Assembly (NCBI RefSeq): GCF_023715105.1
Contig: NZ_JAMBNO010000021.1
Coordinates: 1 to 62,790, forward strand
DNA from: Hydrogenophaga intermedia
GTDB taxonomy: Bacteria; Pseudomonadota; Gammaproteobacteria; Burkholderiales; Burkholderiaceae_C
Direction of reading: 5' to 3'
DNA length: 62,790 nt
The position numbers and the translations under genes were made by a program. The first letter of the stretch is position 1. Every line of letters starts with the position of its first letter. Below the pieces are notes generated by a model that did not search any database, was not told the origin of the DNA, and saw only the letters and a list, made by a program, of their open reading frames with translations. Below are positions 1 to 8,218 of the stretch, piece after piece.

Positions 1-3
1 GCT

Positions 4-14
4 GATGGCGGACA
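4..14 (-). repeat. single outward-facing transposon end repeat
   Basis: The sequence GATGGCGGACA is identical to the core of the repeats in the array at the right edge of the window, and it points out of the tns module rather than into it. It may be the last repeat of another element's right end, 43 bp from the left end at 58, or an inverted repeat within the left end itself. The window starts too close to decide. Confidence 0.45.
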
Positions 15-57
15 CTTCGGCTACGATTTAAGCGTCACTCAGGACACCTGTGCAACG

Positions 58-126
58 TGTCCGCCATCGCCTGGAACGCTGTCCGCGATGGAAATGGAAT
101 CACTGTCCGCCATCAGTGGAATGCGC
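58..126 (+). repeat. left-end repeat array of the Tn7-like element (transposase binding sites)
   Basis: Three copies of TGTCCGC(C/G)AT(C/G) start at 58, 80 and 104 (spacing 22 and 24 bp), each followed by TGGAA. The innermost copy continues as TGGAATGCGCA. The outer copy begins with TGT, the usual terminus of Tn7-like and IS21-like elements. The array lies directly upstream of tnsA, so it should be the transposase-binding left end, and it may also cover the tns promoter. The same core with the same TGGAATRCGCA tail is found inverted at 62,661-62,780. Confidence 0.7.
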
Positions 127-164
127 AATCAGTCGACGGAGTTGAGCAACGCATCGCGGAGATC

Positions 165-767
165 ATGTCGCTCAAGAAGGTCCGGCCCGTCATCACCCGA
201 AGCGGCCAAAGGGCACGCGGACGATTCCCATCCAACCGGTTCAGTCAGACGCGCTACGAGTCCTTGGTGGAGGAGGACGCCCTGAGGATCATGGAAATTG
301 CATCCTCTGTTCTTGAGTGCAGGAGCCACCCCTTCGTTCTTCAACTCATCGACCCAAGCTCGGGGAAAGAGTTTGACTACACACCTGACCTGCACGTGGT
401 GTTGCCGCACACGTCCTACGTCATCGAGGTGAAAGGTGACTGGCTTCTAAAGCTTCAGAAACCGCGCGCTTCACTGCTTCGCACATGCAGGGCTCTCAAG
501 GAGCGCGACGTGCCATTCGCCATCATGGCAGAGCGGGACATCAGAGACAACGGCCTGCAAGGGCGACTGAGAGAACTGTTGCGCAGGCGCCCAGCTGGAG
601 CCAGGAGGCAAGCGGGAATCAACAAATCGGCGTGGGATCCCCTCAACACCACCACGCCCACTGCGGACGACCTTCGCCTCTGGCGAGAGGCTCAGGAAGA
701 GTGCAACGCGCTGCTGCGCCGCGTGATGGGTCGAGATCCCGAGGAGTTCGTCGAATGCTTTCAGTGA
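165..767 (+). CDS. tnsA: TnsA-like transposon endonuclease
   Basis: Heteromeric-transposase subunit that in Tn7 cuts the 5' strands at the transposon ends, allowing cut-and-paste movement together with TnsB. The 200-aa product shows the TnsA N-terminal nuclease pattern: acidic residues in a YES..EED segment (residues 31-38), a YTPDL motif with Asp75, and a VIEVKGD strand with Glu88 and Lys90, matching the E/D/xxK restriction-endonuclease-like core. The frame is open back to a GTG at 57, but that extension would be coded by the end repeats, so ATG 165 is preferred. It is 7 bp from tnsB in the same operon. A TnsA predicts non-replicative transposition. Confidence 0.8.
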   Translation: MSLKKVRPVITRSGQRARGRFPSNRFSQTRYESLVEEDALRIMEIASSVLECRSHPFVLQLIDPSSGKEFDYTPDLHVVLPHTSYVIEVKGDWLLKLQKPRASLLRTCRALKERDVPFAIMAERDIRDNGLQGRLRELLRRRPAGARRQAGINKSAWDPLNTTTPTADDLRLWREAQEECNALLRRVMGRDPEEFVECFQ

Positions 768-774
768 GGTCGCC

Positions 775-2769
775 ATGCTCACCTTACTCAAGAACCAAAC
801 TGTCTACCTCGACGACATCGAGTACATCGTCATCTGTGGTTCGCCCACCGAAGACACCCTGCTCGAGAACCGACAAACCGGCGAACGCATTCGCATCTCG
901 ACAAGCAGCCTGGTCACAAAGTACCTCTGCGGTGTTTTCAAGACTGCTTCGCAGCGCAAGGGCGCGCTGCGCAAGGTATCGACAGAGCTACCAGACTCCA
1001 GCCGGTTTCAGATGTTGTCTGAGCTCGCCAGGTCAGAAACCCACCGCCGGGTCGACTACATCACACGCCTTGAACGAACTGGAGCCTTCTTTTCGTCGAA
1101 AGAAGGACTAAGGCAAGAAGTGAGCACGATCGCTGCTGAGCGAGGTGAGCATCGCGCACCCACTCTTTCTACGATCTATCGTTGGCACAGAAAGTACGTC
1201 GGCGCGATGAGTGATGTGCGGGCTCTCATCGCCGGGTTCGATTCACAAGGTGGGAAAGGGGAGAGCCGCATCGGCCCTACCGTTGAGCGGTTCATCGATG
1301 ATGCAATCGAGACGATCACTCTTGGACAACGGAGGTCTTCAGCGCACCAGGTCTTTGACGTAGTCCGACTTGCAGTTGACCGCGCAAACGAAACACGGGA
1401 GAAGGGGTTCAAGCTCACCCCACCTTCGCTTCGAACTGTTCAACGCCGAGTCTCTCTGGTCTCTGCGCTCGATCTTGAGATCGCCAAAACGTCTCCCGAA
1501 TTCGCAAAGCGGAGGTTCAAGCATCTGCAAAACTCTCGGCAGGTGACGCGGATTCTGGAGTTGGTCGAAATCGATCACACGCCAGCCGACATCATTGTCT
1601 TGAATGACGATCGCAAGACAGCGGGCCGTCCTGACATGACGATCGTTCTTGATCGCCGATCCAGGTGCGTACTGGGGTTTCATCTCAGTTTGGCGGGCCA
1701 CGGCGTGCCAGCCGTCTTTGAAGCTCTCAGGCACGCACTGCTTCCCAAGGCCTATCTCAAGGACACGTACTCTGAACTGGGCCTGACATGGCCATGCTTC
1801 GGGTGGTTTGAACGGGTGTTGATGGACAACGGCCCCGAGTTTCACGCCGAGGCAGTTGCAGACGCGCTGTTGAGCCTGGGAATTGCGACCGAATTCGCAC
1901 CGAGCCGGGAACCCAACGCCAAGCCATTTGTGGAACGCTTCAACCGCCGGATCAACTATGAACTCATCCATACACTGCCAGGTACGACACTGGACCGTCA
2001 CTACAAAAGAGTGGGGTTTGATCCTTTCGAGGAGGCATCGCTGACGCTTGAGGAACTCGATCGTGTCTGTCACAAATGGATCTGCGAGAAGTACCACCGC
2101 AGGCCACATCGAGGCCTGGGAGGCCGATCGCCGCTAGAAGTCTGGGAGGAAGGTGCAAAGATCTGCCCGCCCCTGCTCAAGATGAACGTAGAAGACATCG
2201 ACATCGAGTTCTGTGAAGTGACGACCAGCAGGGTTCAACACTACGGCATCGATCTCAACAATTTTCGGTACGACTCCAGCCAGCTGCAGAATCTTCGCGC
2301 ATGCATTCCGCGCGATTCGAAGGTGACCGTCAAGTGGGCCCGCCGAGACGTTGGCTTCGTATGGATCTGGGACTCGGTTAATCAAGAATTTTTCAAAGCC
2401 CAGAATCGCGATCCTGACTTCAATGGCGTGACGCTAGAGCAGGCCAAAGCGCATCGTGCGAACGTCGCATCCAACGGTGCCAAGGCCGATCTGCGGCCGG
2501 CCAGGGCCGATGAGGCGGTGCGTGAAATGGCGAACGAAGCCATGAAGGCAACCAGGCATGCACAGCGGCGCAAGGGGGGGCGCCTTGCCAACAAGACCTC
2601 CAAAGATTTTCGCGAGTCCTCCTCAGAAACGCAGCCTATGGACCGCCCGGTCCGGATCCACCGTACGGACATGTCGACCGCGAACTCAGGCTCCCAACAG
2701 CACGAGGACATTCCCGAAGTTGAGGTTGAACTTCCCGTCGATCTGGAGGAGTCGTTCCATGAAAGCTGA
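775..2769 (+). CDS. tnsB: TnsB/TniA-type DDE transposase
   Basis: Transposase that binds the end repeats and joins the 3' ends to target DNA. The 664-aa length is normal for the TnsB/TniA/MuA-like family. An N-terminal helical DNA-binding region (roughly 85-240, with HTH-like segments such as STIYRWHRK and SLRTVQRR) precedes the RNase-H-fold catalytic core with Asp267 (EIDHT), Asp351 (LMDNGPEFH) and Glu387 (PFVERFN). A Mu-transposase-like C-terminal beta domain and a basic tail follow, the latter expected to contact TnsC. It starts 7 bp after tnsA and overlaps tnsC by 11 bp, so translation is probably coupled. Confidence 0.93.
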   Translation: MLTLLKNQTVYLDDIEYIVICGSPTEDTLLENRQTGERIRISTSSLVTKYLCGVFKTASQRKGALRKVSTELPDSSRFQMLSELARSETHRRVDYITRLERTGAFFSSKEGLRQEVSTIAAERGEHRAPTLSTIYRWHRKYVGAMSDVRALIAGFDSQGGKGESRIGPTVERFIDDAIETITLGQRRSSAHQVFDVVRLAVDRANETREKGFKLTPPSLRTVQRRVSLVSALDLEIAKTSPEFAKRRFKHLQNSRQVTRILELVEIDHTPADIIVLNDDRKTAGRPDMTIVLDRRSRCVLGFHLSLAGHGVPAVFEALRHALLPKAYLKDTYSELGLTWPCFGWFERVLMDNGPEFHAEAVADALLSLGIATEFAPSREPNAKPFVERFNRRINYELIHTLPGTTLDRHYKRVGFDPFEEASLTLEELDRVCHKWICEKYHRRPHRGLGGRSPLEVWEEGAKICPPLLKMNVEDIDIEFCEVTTSRVQHYGIDLNNFRYDSSQLQNLRACIPRDSKVTVKWARRDVGFVWIWDSVNQEFFKAQNRDPDFNGVTLEQAKAHRANVASNGAKADLRPARADEAVREMANEAMKATRHAQRRKGGRLANKTSKDFRESSSETQPMDRPVRIHRTDMSTANSGSQQHEDIPEVEVELPVDLEESFHES

Positions 2770-3703
2770 TGTGGACGTTGGGGATATCGCGCTCACCATT
2801 CGCAGAATTAGGGGCTTCTACGGGAAGTTTCCACAGGTGGTCCGGATCGAGCAGGGCCTAAAAGGACTTGTGGACTTTCGGTGCGTGGAAGAGGAGCCTG
2901 CCGGTATGGCGATCATCGGGGAAACTGGCACGGGCAAGAGCACGGTTCTTGCCAAGTTCGCCAGTCGGTATCCGCGGATCGAACACCAGGAGTTCACCGA
3001 AATCCCGGTGCTCCTAGTTCCTGTACCGGCGAAGTGCACGATCAAGCTTCTCTGCTCGCGAATCTTACGCATCATGGGGTCGCCCTTTGCGGGGAGGGGG
3101 AACGAGGAGGACCTGACCTACCAACTGCTGACTCTTCTCAAGAAGTGCAAGACCCGTCTGATCATCTTTGACGAGGTCAATCACCTGGCAGACCGTGGAG
3201 GCCAAAAATCCCACTATATGGTGGGTGATTGGATCAAGTCGCTCTCCAGCGAATCGAGGGTCCCCATCGCACTGGCTGGCACACATGCTGCCAAGGTCCT
3301 GTGGATGACCAATGAGCAGTTGGGTGACCGCTTCCATGAGGCAATCCAGCTGCGCCCACTTTCCCATAGCGAGGAGGATCTCAAGGAGCTCAAAACAGTG
3401 CTCAAGGCTTTCTCGAACTTGATCAAGTGCATCGAGATACCTGACTTCAAGGACGACGCCCATGCCGCTGCGATGGCCATGGCCAGCGGCGGACGCCTGC
3501 GCAACATCCGGGCCCTGTTCGTCAGGGCTGTGGAGATCGGGTCTCGCGAGGGTGATTCGCACAAGCCGGGCGAAGTCTTCGCACAAGCTTTTCGTGAGTG
3601 CGTCTTCGCGGAAAGTCCGGACGAACGAAATCCCTTCACGCGCAAGTTCAATGGCAAGGCTCTGACAGGTACGGGAGAGCCGTACGCGCCCAGGAGGCAA
3701 TGA
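2759..3703 (+). CDS. tnsC: TnsC/TniB-type AAA+ transposition regulator
   Basis: AAA+ ATPase that links the target-recognition protein to the transposase and polymerises on target DNA. The 314-aa product has a Walker A motif GETGTGKST (residues 54-62), Walker B LIIFDE (134-139) and a sensor-1-like ALAGTH segment. ATG 2759 is preceded by a good GGAGGAG ribosome-binding site inside the end of tnsB. The length is like TniB/short TnsC rather than the 555-aa Tn7 TnsC. The stop overlaps the start of the next gene (TGATG), typical of tniAB-tniQ operons. Confidence 0.92.
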   Translation: MKADVDVGDIALTIRRIRGFYGKFPQVVRIEQGLKGLVDFRCVEEEPAGMAIIGETGTGKSTVLAKFASRYPRIEHQEFTEIPVLLVPVPAKCTIKLLCSRILRIMGSPFAGRGNEEDLTYQLLTLLKKCKTRLIIFDEVNHLADRGGQKSHYMVGDWIKSLSSESRVPIALAGTHAAKVLWMTNEQLGDRFHEAIQLRPLSHSEEDLKELKTVLKAFSNLIKCIEIPDFKDDAHAAAMAMASGGRLRNIRALFVRAVEIGSREGDSHKPGEVFAQAFRECVFAESPDERNPFTRKFNGKALTGTGEPYAPRRQ

Positions 3704-5283
3704 TGGCGCGGTACAACCAGTCACACGCTGATTCGGAATCACTGCTCTGTAGGCCACTCAAAGCAGACGAGTGGCACGACACCTACCTTGTGGAAGTGGT
3801 TCGAGATCATGGGATCAAGCAACCGTCATCTAAAGACGTAACCTGGATACGATCTCGTACAAAGACCACAAAGACAACGGCTCTCCGAGATCCTAGTCAG
3901 GTCCACCTGGTGACCTCAGGGTACCCGCTATATGCAGGCGTCCCTGTTCCCGATTGGGCGGCCTATTCCCGGTTTGGTCCAGCGCGCTACTGCCCGCATT
4001 GCCTCATCGACGATGGCTACTTTCTAGCGAGGTGGCGATTGAACGGATACCAGATCTGTTCTCTCCATCGTTGCTTCATTAAGCGCGATCTTCAACTCTT
4101 CCTGGTACCGAGCGGCTATACAGCGAAGTCTGGGAAGAAGCTCAGTCAGATGAGCGAGGCGGCGCTTCTTGAAAGCGCAAAGTACTGCACTCCAGATGAG
4201 CTGATGATTCATCAAGCCGTCTGGGGGGATTTTGAGCAGCTTGTTTGCAAAACATCACCGACCGCGATCGAGAGCGAGAGCGAGAAACTTGGCTCGCAGG
4301 CAGCTTGGTCCATTCTGACCTGGTCACTGATTGATCGATTAGCACGAATCAATTGCTCTCGCTTGAGCAGACGCACTTTTGTAGGCCCGGTTGAAGGCAT
4401 CGCGGAGTATCTCCGGTCGAACAACCTCAAGGTCAGTGCGTCACGCGCCGGCGTACTCGCACTTTTTAGAGATCTGAGGGAACACCAAACGTATGCCGGC
4501 GGCATGCGGCACATCCAGCGGATTGATTGCATGGAAAAGCAGAAGCCATCGCTGGTGTCCAGCGTCAACCTTGAGCTACTGCTTCAGGCCATTCAGGCTG
4601 CGCGGCCTGAGATCGGGATAAAGCCCACGGTGGGTACCAAGTGTTTCGTTCAAGACGATCAACGTGGGATGAGCGTGCACCAGCTCAGCAAAGTACTGGG
4701 CGTCTCTGGCGTCACCGCTGGAAGGTGGGCCCGCTCAGGCCTGATCCGCACTGAGGACCGTTCCAATGTTCCCCATCCTCGATTGCGCTTCGTTCCACCT
4801 GACGAGGTGAGGGCACTTCTTCACCTTCGTCGGTCGTTGCTCACCAGGGAGGAGTTTTGCGAACTGCACGCCCTGGATGAGGACACAGGCCACATGCTCT
4901 ACAAGGGTGGCGTCTTGCAGACCATCGACTACGCGCGGTGTCGATACATCACAAGGGAAAGCGCGAGCAACTTGGTGCTTCGGCTGGAGCTGCAGTGCGC
5001 GCCCTGCGATGAGCAGGAGTCCATGTTTATGTGGCCTCTTTTCGGCCCTGAATTGAAGACAGTAGCTCGCAAGAACACTGAGCGCATGTCGTTGTTGAAA
5101 GCTGCGGCAGCAGGAGAAGTTCGACTGTTCCGTTCGTTGAACAGGCCCGGCTTGTCGTCGTTTTTTGTGGGGACTGACGCCATGGCTTGGTTGCGCCATC
5201 GCATCAGGCACCTGCGAACCAAACACTTGAGATTTGCCGCCGAGGGAGCTGCCGGAGGTGACAGCCTGTTTCGGGATCACTGA
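3703..5283 (+). CDS. tniQ: TniQ/TnsD-family target-selection protein 1
   Basis: Likely picks the insertion site and recruits TnsC. The 526-aa product has the TniQ zinc-binding pattern near the N terminus: CPHC (97-100) followed by Cys119 and His122 (QICSLHRC). A long C-terminal half contains helix-turn-helix segments of excisionase/MerR type, for example MSVHQLSKVLGVSGVTAGRW at about 323-342, as expected for a sequence-specific TnsD rather than a short TniQ. ATG 3703 is chosen because AGGAGG lies 5 nt upstream. ATG 3700 in the same frame is too close to it. It is the fourth gene of the operon. Confidence 0.85.
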   Translation: MARYNQSHADSESLLCRPLKADEWHDTYLVEVVRDHGIKQPSSKDVTWIRSRTKTTKTTALRDPSQVHLVTSGYPLYAGVPVPDWAAYSRFGPARYCPHCLIDDGYFLARWRLNGYQICSLHRCFIKRDLQLFLVPSGYTAKSGKKLSQMSEAALLESAKYCTPDELMIHQAVWGDFEQLVCKTSPTAIESESEKLGSQAAWSILTWSLIDRLARINCSRLSRRTFVGPVEGIAEYLRSNNLKVSASRAGVLALFRDLREHQTYAGGMRHIQRIDCMEKQKPSLVSSVNLELLLQAIQAARPEIGIKPTVGTKCFVQDDQRGMSVHQLSKVLGVSGVTAGRWARSGLIRTEDRSNVPHPRLRFVPPDEVRALLHLRRSLLTREEFCELHALDEDTGHMLYKGGVLQTIDYARCRYITRESASNLVLRLELQCAPCDEQESMFMWPLFGPELKTVARKNTERMSLLKAAAAGEVRLFRSLNRPGLSSFFVGTDAMAWLRHRIRHLRTKHLRFAAEGAAGGDSLFRDH

Positions 5284-5284
5284 A

Positions 5285-7006
5285 ATGAGCTCTCGCAATC
5301 AACCGGACCACATCCCGAACATCCGCCAAGAGGTCAGCAGTAGTCCTGCTGCACTGGCCAAAGTGCGCCGAGAGATTTCAGCAGGGATAGCACCCGACCT
5401 GCGCGGCCAGTTGCTAGTTCGATCGGAGAAGGGAAGCGATGAATGCCGACTCGGCTACTGGCATCGCGTTGCCCACGAAAACGGCTTACGCGAGACGAAG
5501 TTACTTGCAGGAAAGCTGGGCATTCGGTCTTCTGCGCAGCTTCGTGTCTGTCCAGCTTGCTTGCGCGAAGGGTCGGCGCGCTGGCCAGAGTCATGGACGT
5601 CGAGCTTTCTTCCGATCTGTCCGATTCACCAGGTTTGGCTTACCGACAAATGCACTGCCTGCGGGAGTCAGATCAAGTTTTCGTCCAGTAACCTACAGAC
5701 GTGCAAATGCGGTGAGCCATTCGGACAAGCGGGAGACGCACCTGTCGATGTTGAAGTTGCTCGCGCTCTACACCGAGGCGATACACCACACGAACTCCTG
5801 ATCTGGCTGGGCGCACTCGCCCACTTTGGACTGACGACCAAACCTCAGAAGCGGGCCACTGTGCGCCGCGTTTCTGTGCAGCGAGACTTGGCAACTGCCG
5901 GCGCCAAGATCATCAACGGGTGGCCCGGGTCGTTTTCGGTACTGCTGGATCAGGTTCGCCAGCCACCACTCGCAACCGGTGTGCCTCAGCTGGTGATAGA
6001 GGCCTTTCCCAATCTTAGTCGCATGGTTCGTGATGTTGCCTCGGACATGTGGCGAAAGCTAGTGCAAGACGCGATGCGCGAGTTCGTGATCGCATCAGCG
6101 AGATCGATCAACCCCATCAGTACACCCACCGACAAGGCTACTGAACTTCAGCCCAGTCTCAGGATGCTGGCGCAAGAGCTCAATGTCAGCCTGAGACGCC
6201 TATCGCACTTGATTGACTCAATGCCGAATGGACATCTGTGCATCCGGCGAGCTGGCAAAGGCAGGCGAAAACTGGTTGTTCGGGAGGAGGATCGCCAGAT
6301 GCTGAAGGCTCATCTCTTCGACAAGGTCACCATCGGGCAGGCCGTTGACCTCCTGGCGATTCAACCGAGACGAATCGCTGCATTGGTCGCCTCGGGCACG
6401 CTGCATGCAAGTGGCGCGTACATCTCGAGAAGCTCGGTACAGGAGCTGACAAGCATGGTTCGCGCGCGCATCAGGAAATGCGTCGCGAGCGAGGAGACTG
6501 TGAGCTTGAGCGTTGTATTCAGAAGGTGGGTCCGCGCGCGGGATACCGGTGAATTTCTGGCGGCCATATGCGCAGGTGAACTTCACATCCATTCTTCCGA
6601 GAAGCTCCCGCGTCTGGGTGACTTGAATCTCAGCGTGAGGGAGGTCCGTGCATGGCGGCCGACAGAAAGACTCAATCGAATGGACTGGCTCACCATACCT
6701 CAGGCCGCGATCGCCTTGAGGCTCAAGCAAGAGGTCTTGTACGGCTTGGTGAATCAGGGACTGATTTCAACTCAGGTGAGGGACACAGGTAGACGGAACT
6801 CGCGCAGCATTTCGTCGACCGAGCTAAGGAGGTTTCAGGAGCACTATGAGCCACTGGTCAGCGCTGCGAGGCGCGCTGGTGTTCTACCGCGGAATGCGCA
6901 TTCGTGGGCATTGAATGAGCACCTCGAGCTTGTCTCAGGGCCTTCAGTTGACGGTGCCCGGCAGTACTTTGTGCGCACGCAAGCACTGGATGATTTCGAG
7001 CCTTGA
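5285..7006 (+). CDS. TniQ/TnsD-family target-selection protein 2
   Basis: Second, divergent TniQ-like protein of 573 aa. A zinc-finger region has Cys89-x2-Cys92, Cys112-x2-His115, Cys123-x2-Cys126 and Cys140-x-Cys142, the TniQ signature with an extra Cys pair. The C-terminal two thirds holds at least three short HTH-like units (around SLRMLAQELNVSLRRLSHLI, VTIGQAVDLLAIQPRRIAAL and LTIPQAAIALRLKQEVLYGL), suggesting recognition of an extended DNA site. ATG 5285 follows the previous stop by one base. A TTG at 5234 in frame would add 17 residues. Two TniQ genes in one element usually imply two target pathways or a heteromeric target complex. Confidence 0.8.
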   Translation: MSSRNQPDHIPNIRQEVSSSPAALAKVRREISAGIAPDLRGQLLVRSEKGSDECRLGYWHRVAHENGLRETKLLAGKLGIRSSAQLRVCPACLREGSARWPESWTSSFLPICPIHQVWLTDKCTACGSQIKFSSSNLQTCKCGEPFGQAGDAPVDVEVARALHRGDTPHELLIWLGALAHFGLTTKPQKRATVRRVSVQRDLATAGAKIINGWPGSFSVLLDQVRQPPLATGVPQLVIEAFPNLSRMVRDVASDMWRKLVQDAMREFVIASARSINPISTPTDKATELQPSLRMLAQELNVSLRRLSHLIDSMPNGHLCIRRAGKGRRKLVVREEDRQMLKAHLFDKVTIGQAVDLLAIQPRRIAALVASGTLHASGAYISRSSVQELTSMVRARIRKCVASEETVSLSVVFRRWVRARDTGEFLAAICAGELHIHSSEKLPRLGDLNLSVREVRAWRPTERLNRMDWLTIPQAAIALRLKQEVLYGLVNQGLISTQVRDTGRRNSRSISSTELRRFQEHYEPLVSAARRAGVLPRNAHSWALNEHLELVSGPSVDGARQYFVRTQALDDFEP

Positions 7007-7175
7007 ACAGCAACCAGACTTTTTACTGGGGCACCCCGACGAGTTTGAGACGTGGCGCACAGAGGCGCTAGAAATCGCTGATGGACTCGACCCAATGAGG
7101 CGGCGCATGACAGAGCTCTTGAGGGAGCTTGGGAAGCATGTAAGCAACGGCTTCGGTTCCGTTTTTGAGGCCTAA
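6990..7175 (+). CDS. small hypothetical protein overlapping the tniQ2 end
   Basis: A 61-aa reading frame starts at an ATG inside the end of tniQ2 in another frame. It is charged and helix-prone, with a DPMRRRMTELLRELGKHV segment that would form an amphipathic helix. No family is recognised. The stop-start overlap with the tns operon and the lack of any better ORF in this stretch are the only support, so it may be spurious. Confidence 0.35.
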   Translation: MISSLEQQPDFLLGHPDEFETWRTEALEIADGLDPMRRRMTELLRELGKHVSNGFGSVFEA

Positions 7176-7344
7176 GGTGAATAATCCCGGCAACTGCTCA
7201 GCGTAGGCTTCAATTTGTAGGCGAATGGTCCGATGCTTTGGAAGCGGCACAACGATGCTCAACAAGCGCATCAAGAGCAATAGCAGCAGCAGCTCTTTGG
7301 TTGTTCAGTTCTCTTGTTGTGGACCATAGATGAGGGAGATAGTC

Positions 7345-8067
7345 ATGAAGATTCCAGACATTACAAATCATGCGGGCCCTGATCGGACCAAGGCGGCTCT
7401 AGACGAGTTTCTTGCACGCTTTCTTAGTCCAGCGTTCGGCGCGCTCCCCAAGCTGGAAGTTGAGTTGTTGGTCCTGCGGCTTCTGACTCAAGTGGGCGCG
7501 GTCGACGAGCGGCCTAGCGTATACGAACTGGTGTCCAAGTTAAGGATTACGCGGGCCAAGGCCCGCCGGCTCATTTACGACCAAGATCTCCGCAGCCGCA
7601 CCCAAGCGGACCTCGATGGCGACGTGCGTCGGCTGCTTCGGAAGCCGATCATCCAGAAGCGAGGCGATTTGTTTGTACTGGAGGTAGAGAACCCTCTGCT
7701 CTCAGATCATCTTCGGGCTCTGCTTCAGCGTTTGGGGCACGTATCAGATGGCTCCTTCTCCCCAAGCCTTGTCACGCTTACATTGGACGCAATGGTGGCT
7801 CTGATCGAGGAACAACTCTCTGAAACGGAGAGGTCAGCGACGCTTGAAGCGCTCGTCAAGGCAGGTGCCCCGGACAAATCTCTCAAAGGCGTCCTCAAGT
7901 CGGCGCTCAAGAAGCTTGGCGAGAAGATCGCCGATGACGCAGGCGAGGCTGTTGCAGATGAAGTTGCAAGCTACCTTGGGCCACTTATGGACAGTAGCAA
8001 GAGCGAGATCATCTCTGCATTCAGATCCGTCTTCTCCAAGCCTGCTTCGAAGTCAACTCGTGACTGA
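7345..8067 (+). CDS. hypothetical protein, possible winged-helix plus helical C terminus
   Basis: Not recognised. 240 aa. The N-terminal part (about 30-80) contains a leucine-rich helix (EVELLVLRLLTQVG) and then an HTH-like segment (VYELVSKLRITRAKARRLIYD). The last 90 residues are strongly helical and alternate Lys/Glu with Ala/Leu (LKSALKKLGEKIADDAGEAVADEVASYL in part). No signal peptide or TM segment is seen. ATG 7345 is preferred over ATG 7330 because AGGGAG lies 6 nt upstream. It sits just downstream of the transposition genes and points towards the nuclease-like gene at 8219, so it is a cargo candidate. The DNA is less GC-rich than the core genes from 13.7 kb on. Confidence 0.6.
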   Translation: MKIPDITNHAGPDRTKAALDEFLARFLSPAFGALPKLEVELLVLRLLTQVGAVDERPSVYELVSKLRITRAKARRLIYDQDLRSRTQADLDGDVRRLLRKPIIQKRGDLFVLEVENPLLSDHLRALLQRLGHVSDGSFSPSLVTLTLDAMVALIEEQLSETERSATLEALVKAGAPDKSLKGVLKSALKKLGEKIADDAGEAVADEVASYLGPLMDSSKSEIISAFRSVFSKPASKSTRD

Positions 8068-8218
8068 AGTGAACTTTCGTGTGGCTATGCTCAATTGTTG
8101 ACTGACATGCGAACTGTCTTAGGCTGGTGATACCAAGGCTCTTTTGCACCACCCGAGCCAACGTCTCCAAAGCGTCGAACGACCAATGCGTAGGGCGGCT
8201 ATCGCATAAAGGGCACAT

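Larger units (their letters stand above)
58..7006 (+). mobile_element. Tn7-like transposition module (tnsA-tnsB-tnsC-tniQ-tniQ), right boundary unresolved
   Basis: Five co-directional, overlapping or nearly abutting genes encode a TnsA-type endonuclease, a DDE transposase, an AAA+ regulator and two TniQ/TnsD target-selection proteins, preceded by an end-repeat array. No TnsE-like gene, CRISPR array or Cas gene is visible nearby, so targeting is presumably by TniQ/TnsD DNA recognition. Coordinates cover only the transposition module. Cargo probably continues to about 13.65 kb. The only matching right-end array in the window is at 62,661-62,780, so the true element could be much larger. Confidence 0.75.

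Noticed and set aside
57..164. GTG 57 as start of tnsA
   Set aside because: The extra 36 residues would be encoded by the end repeats themselves; ATG 165 gives a normal TnsA N terminus.
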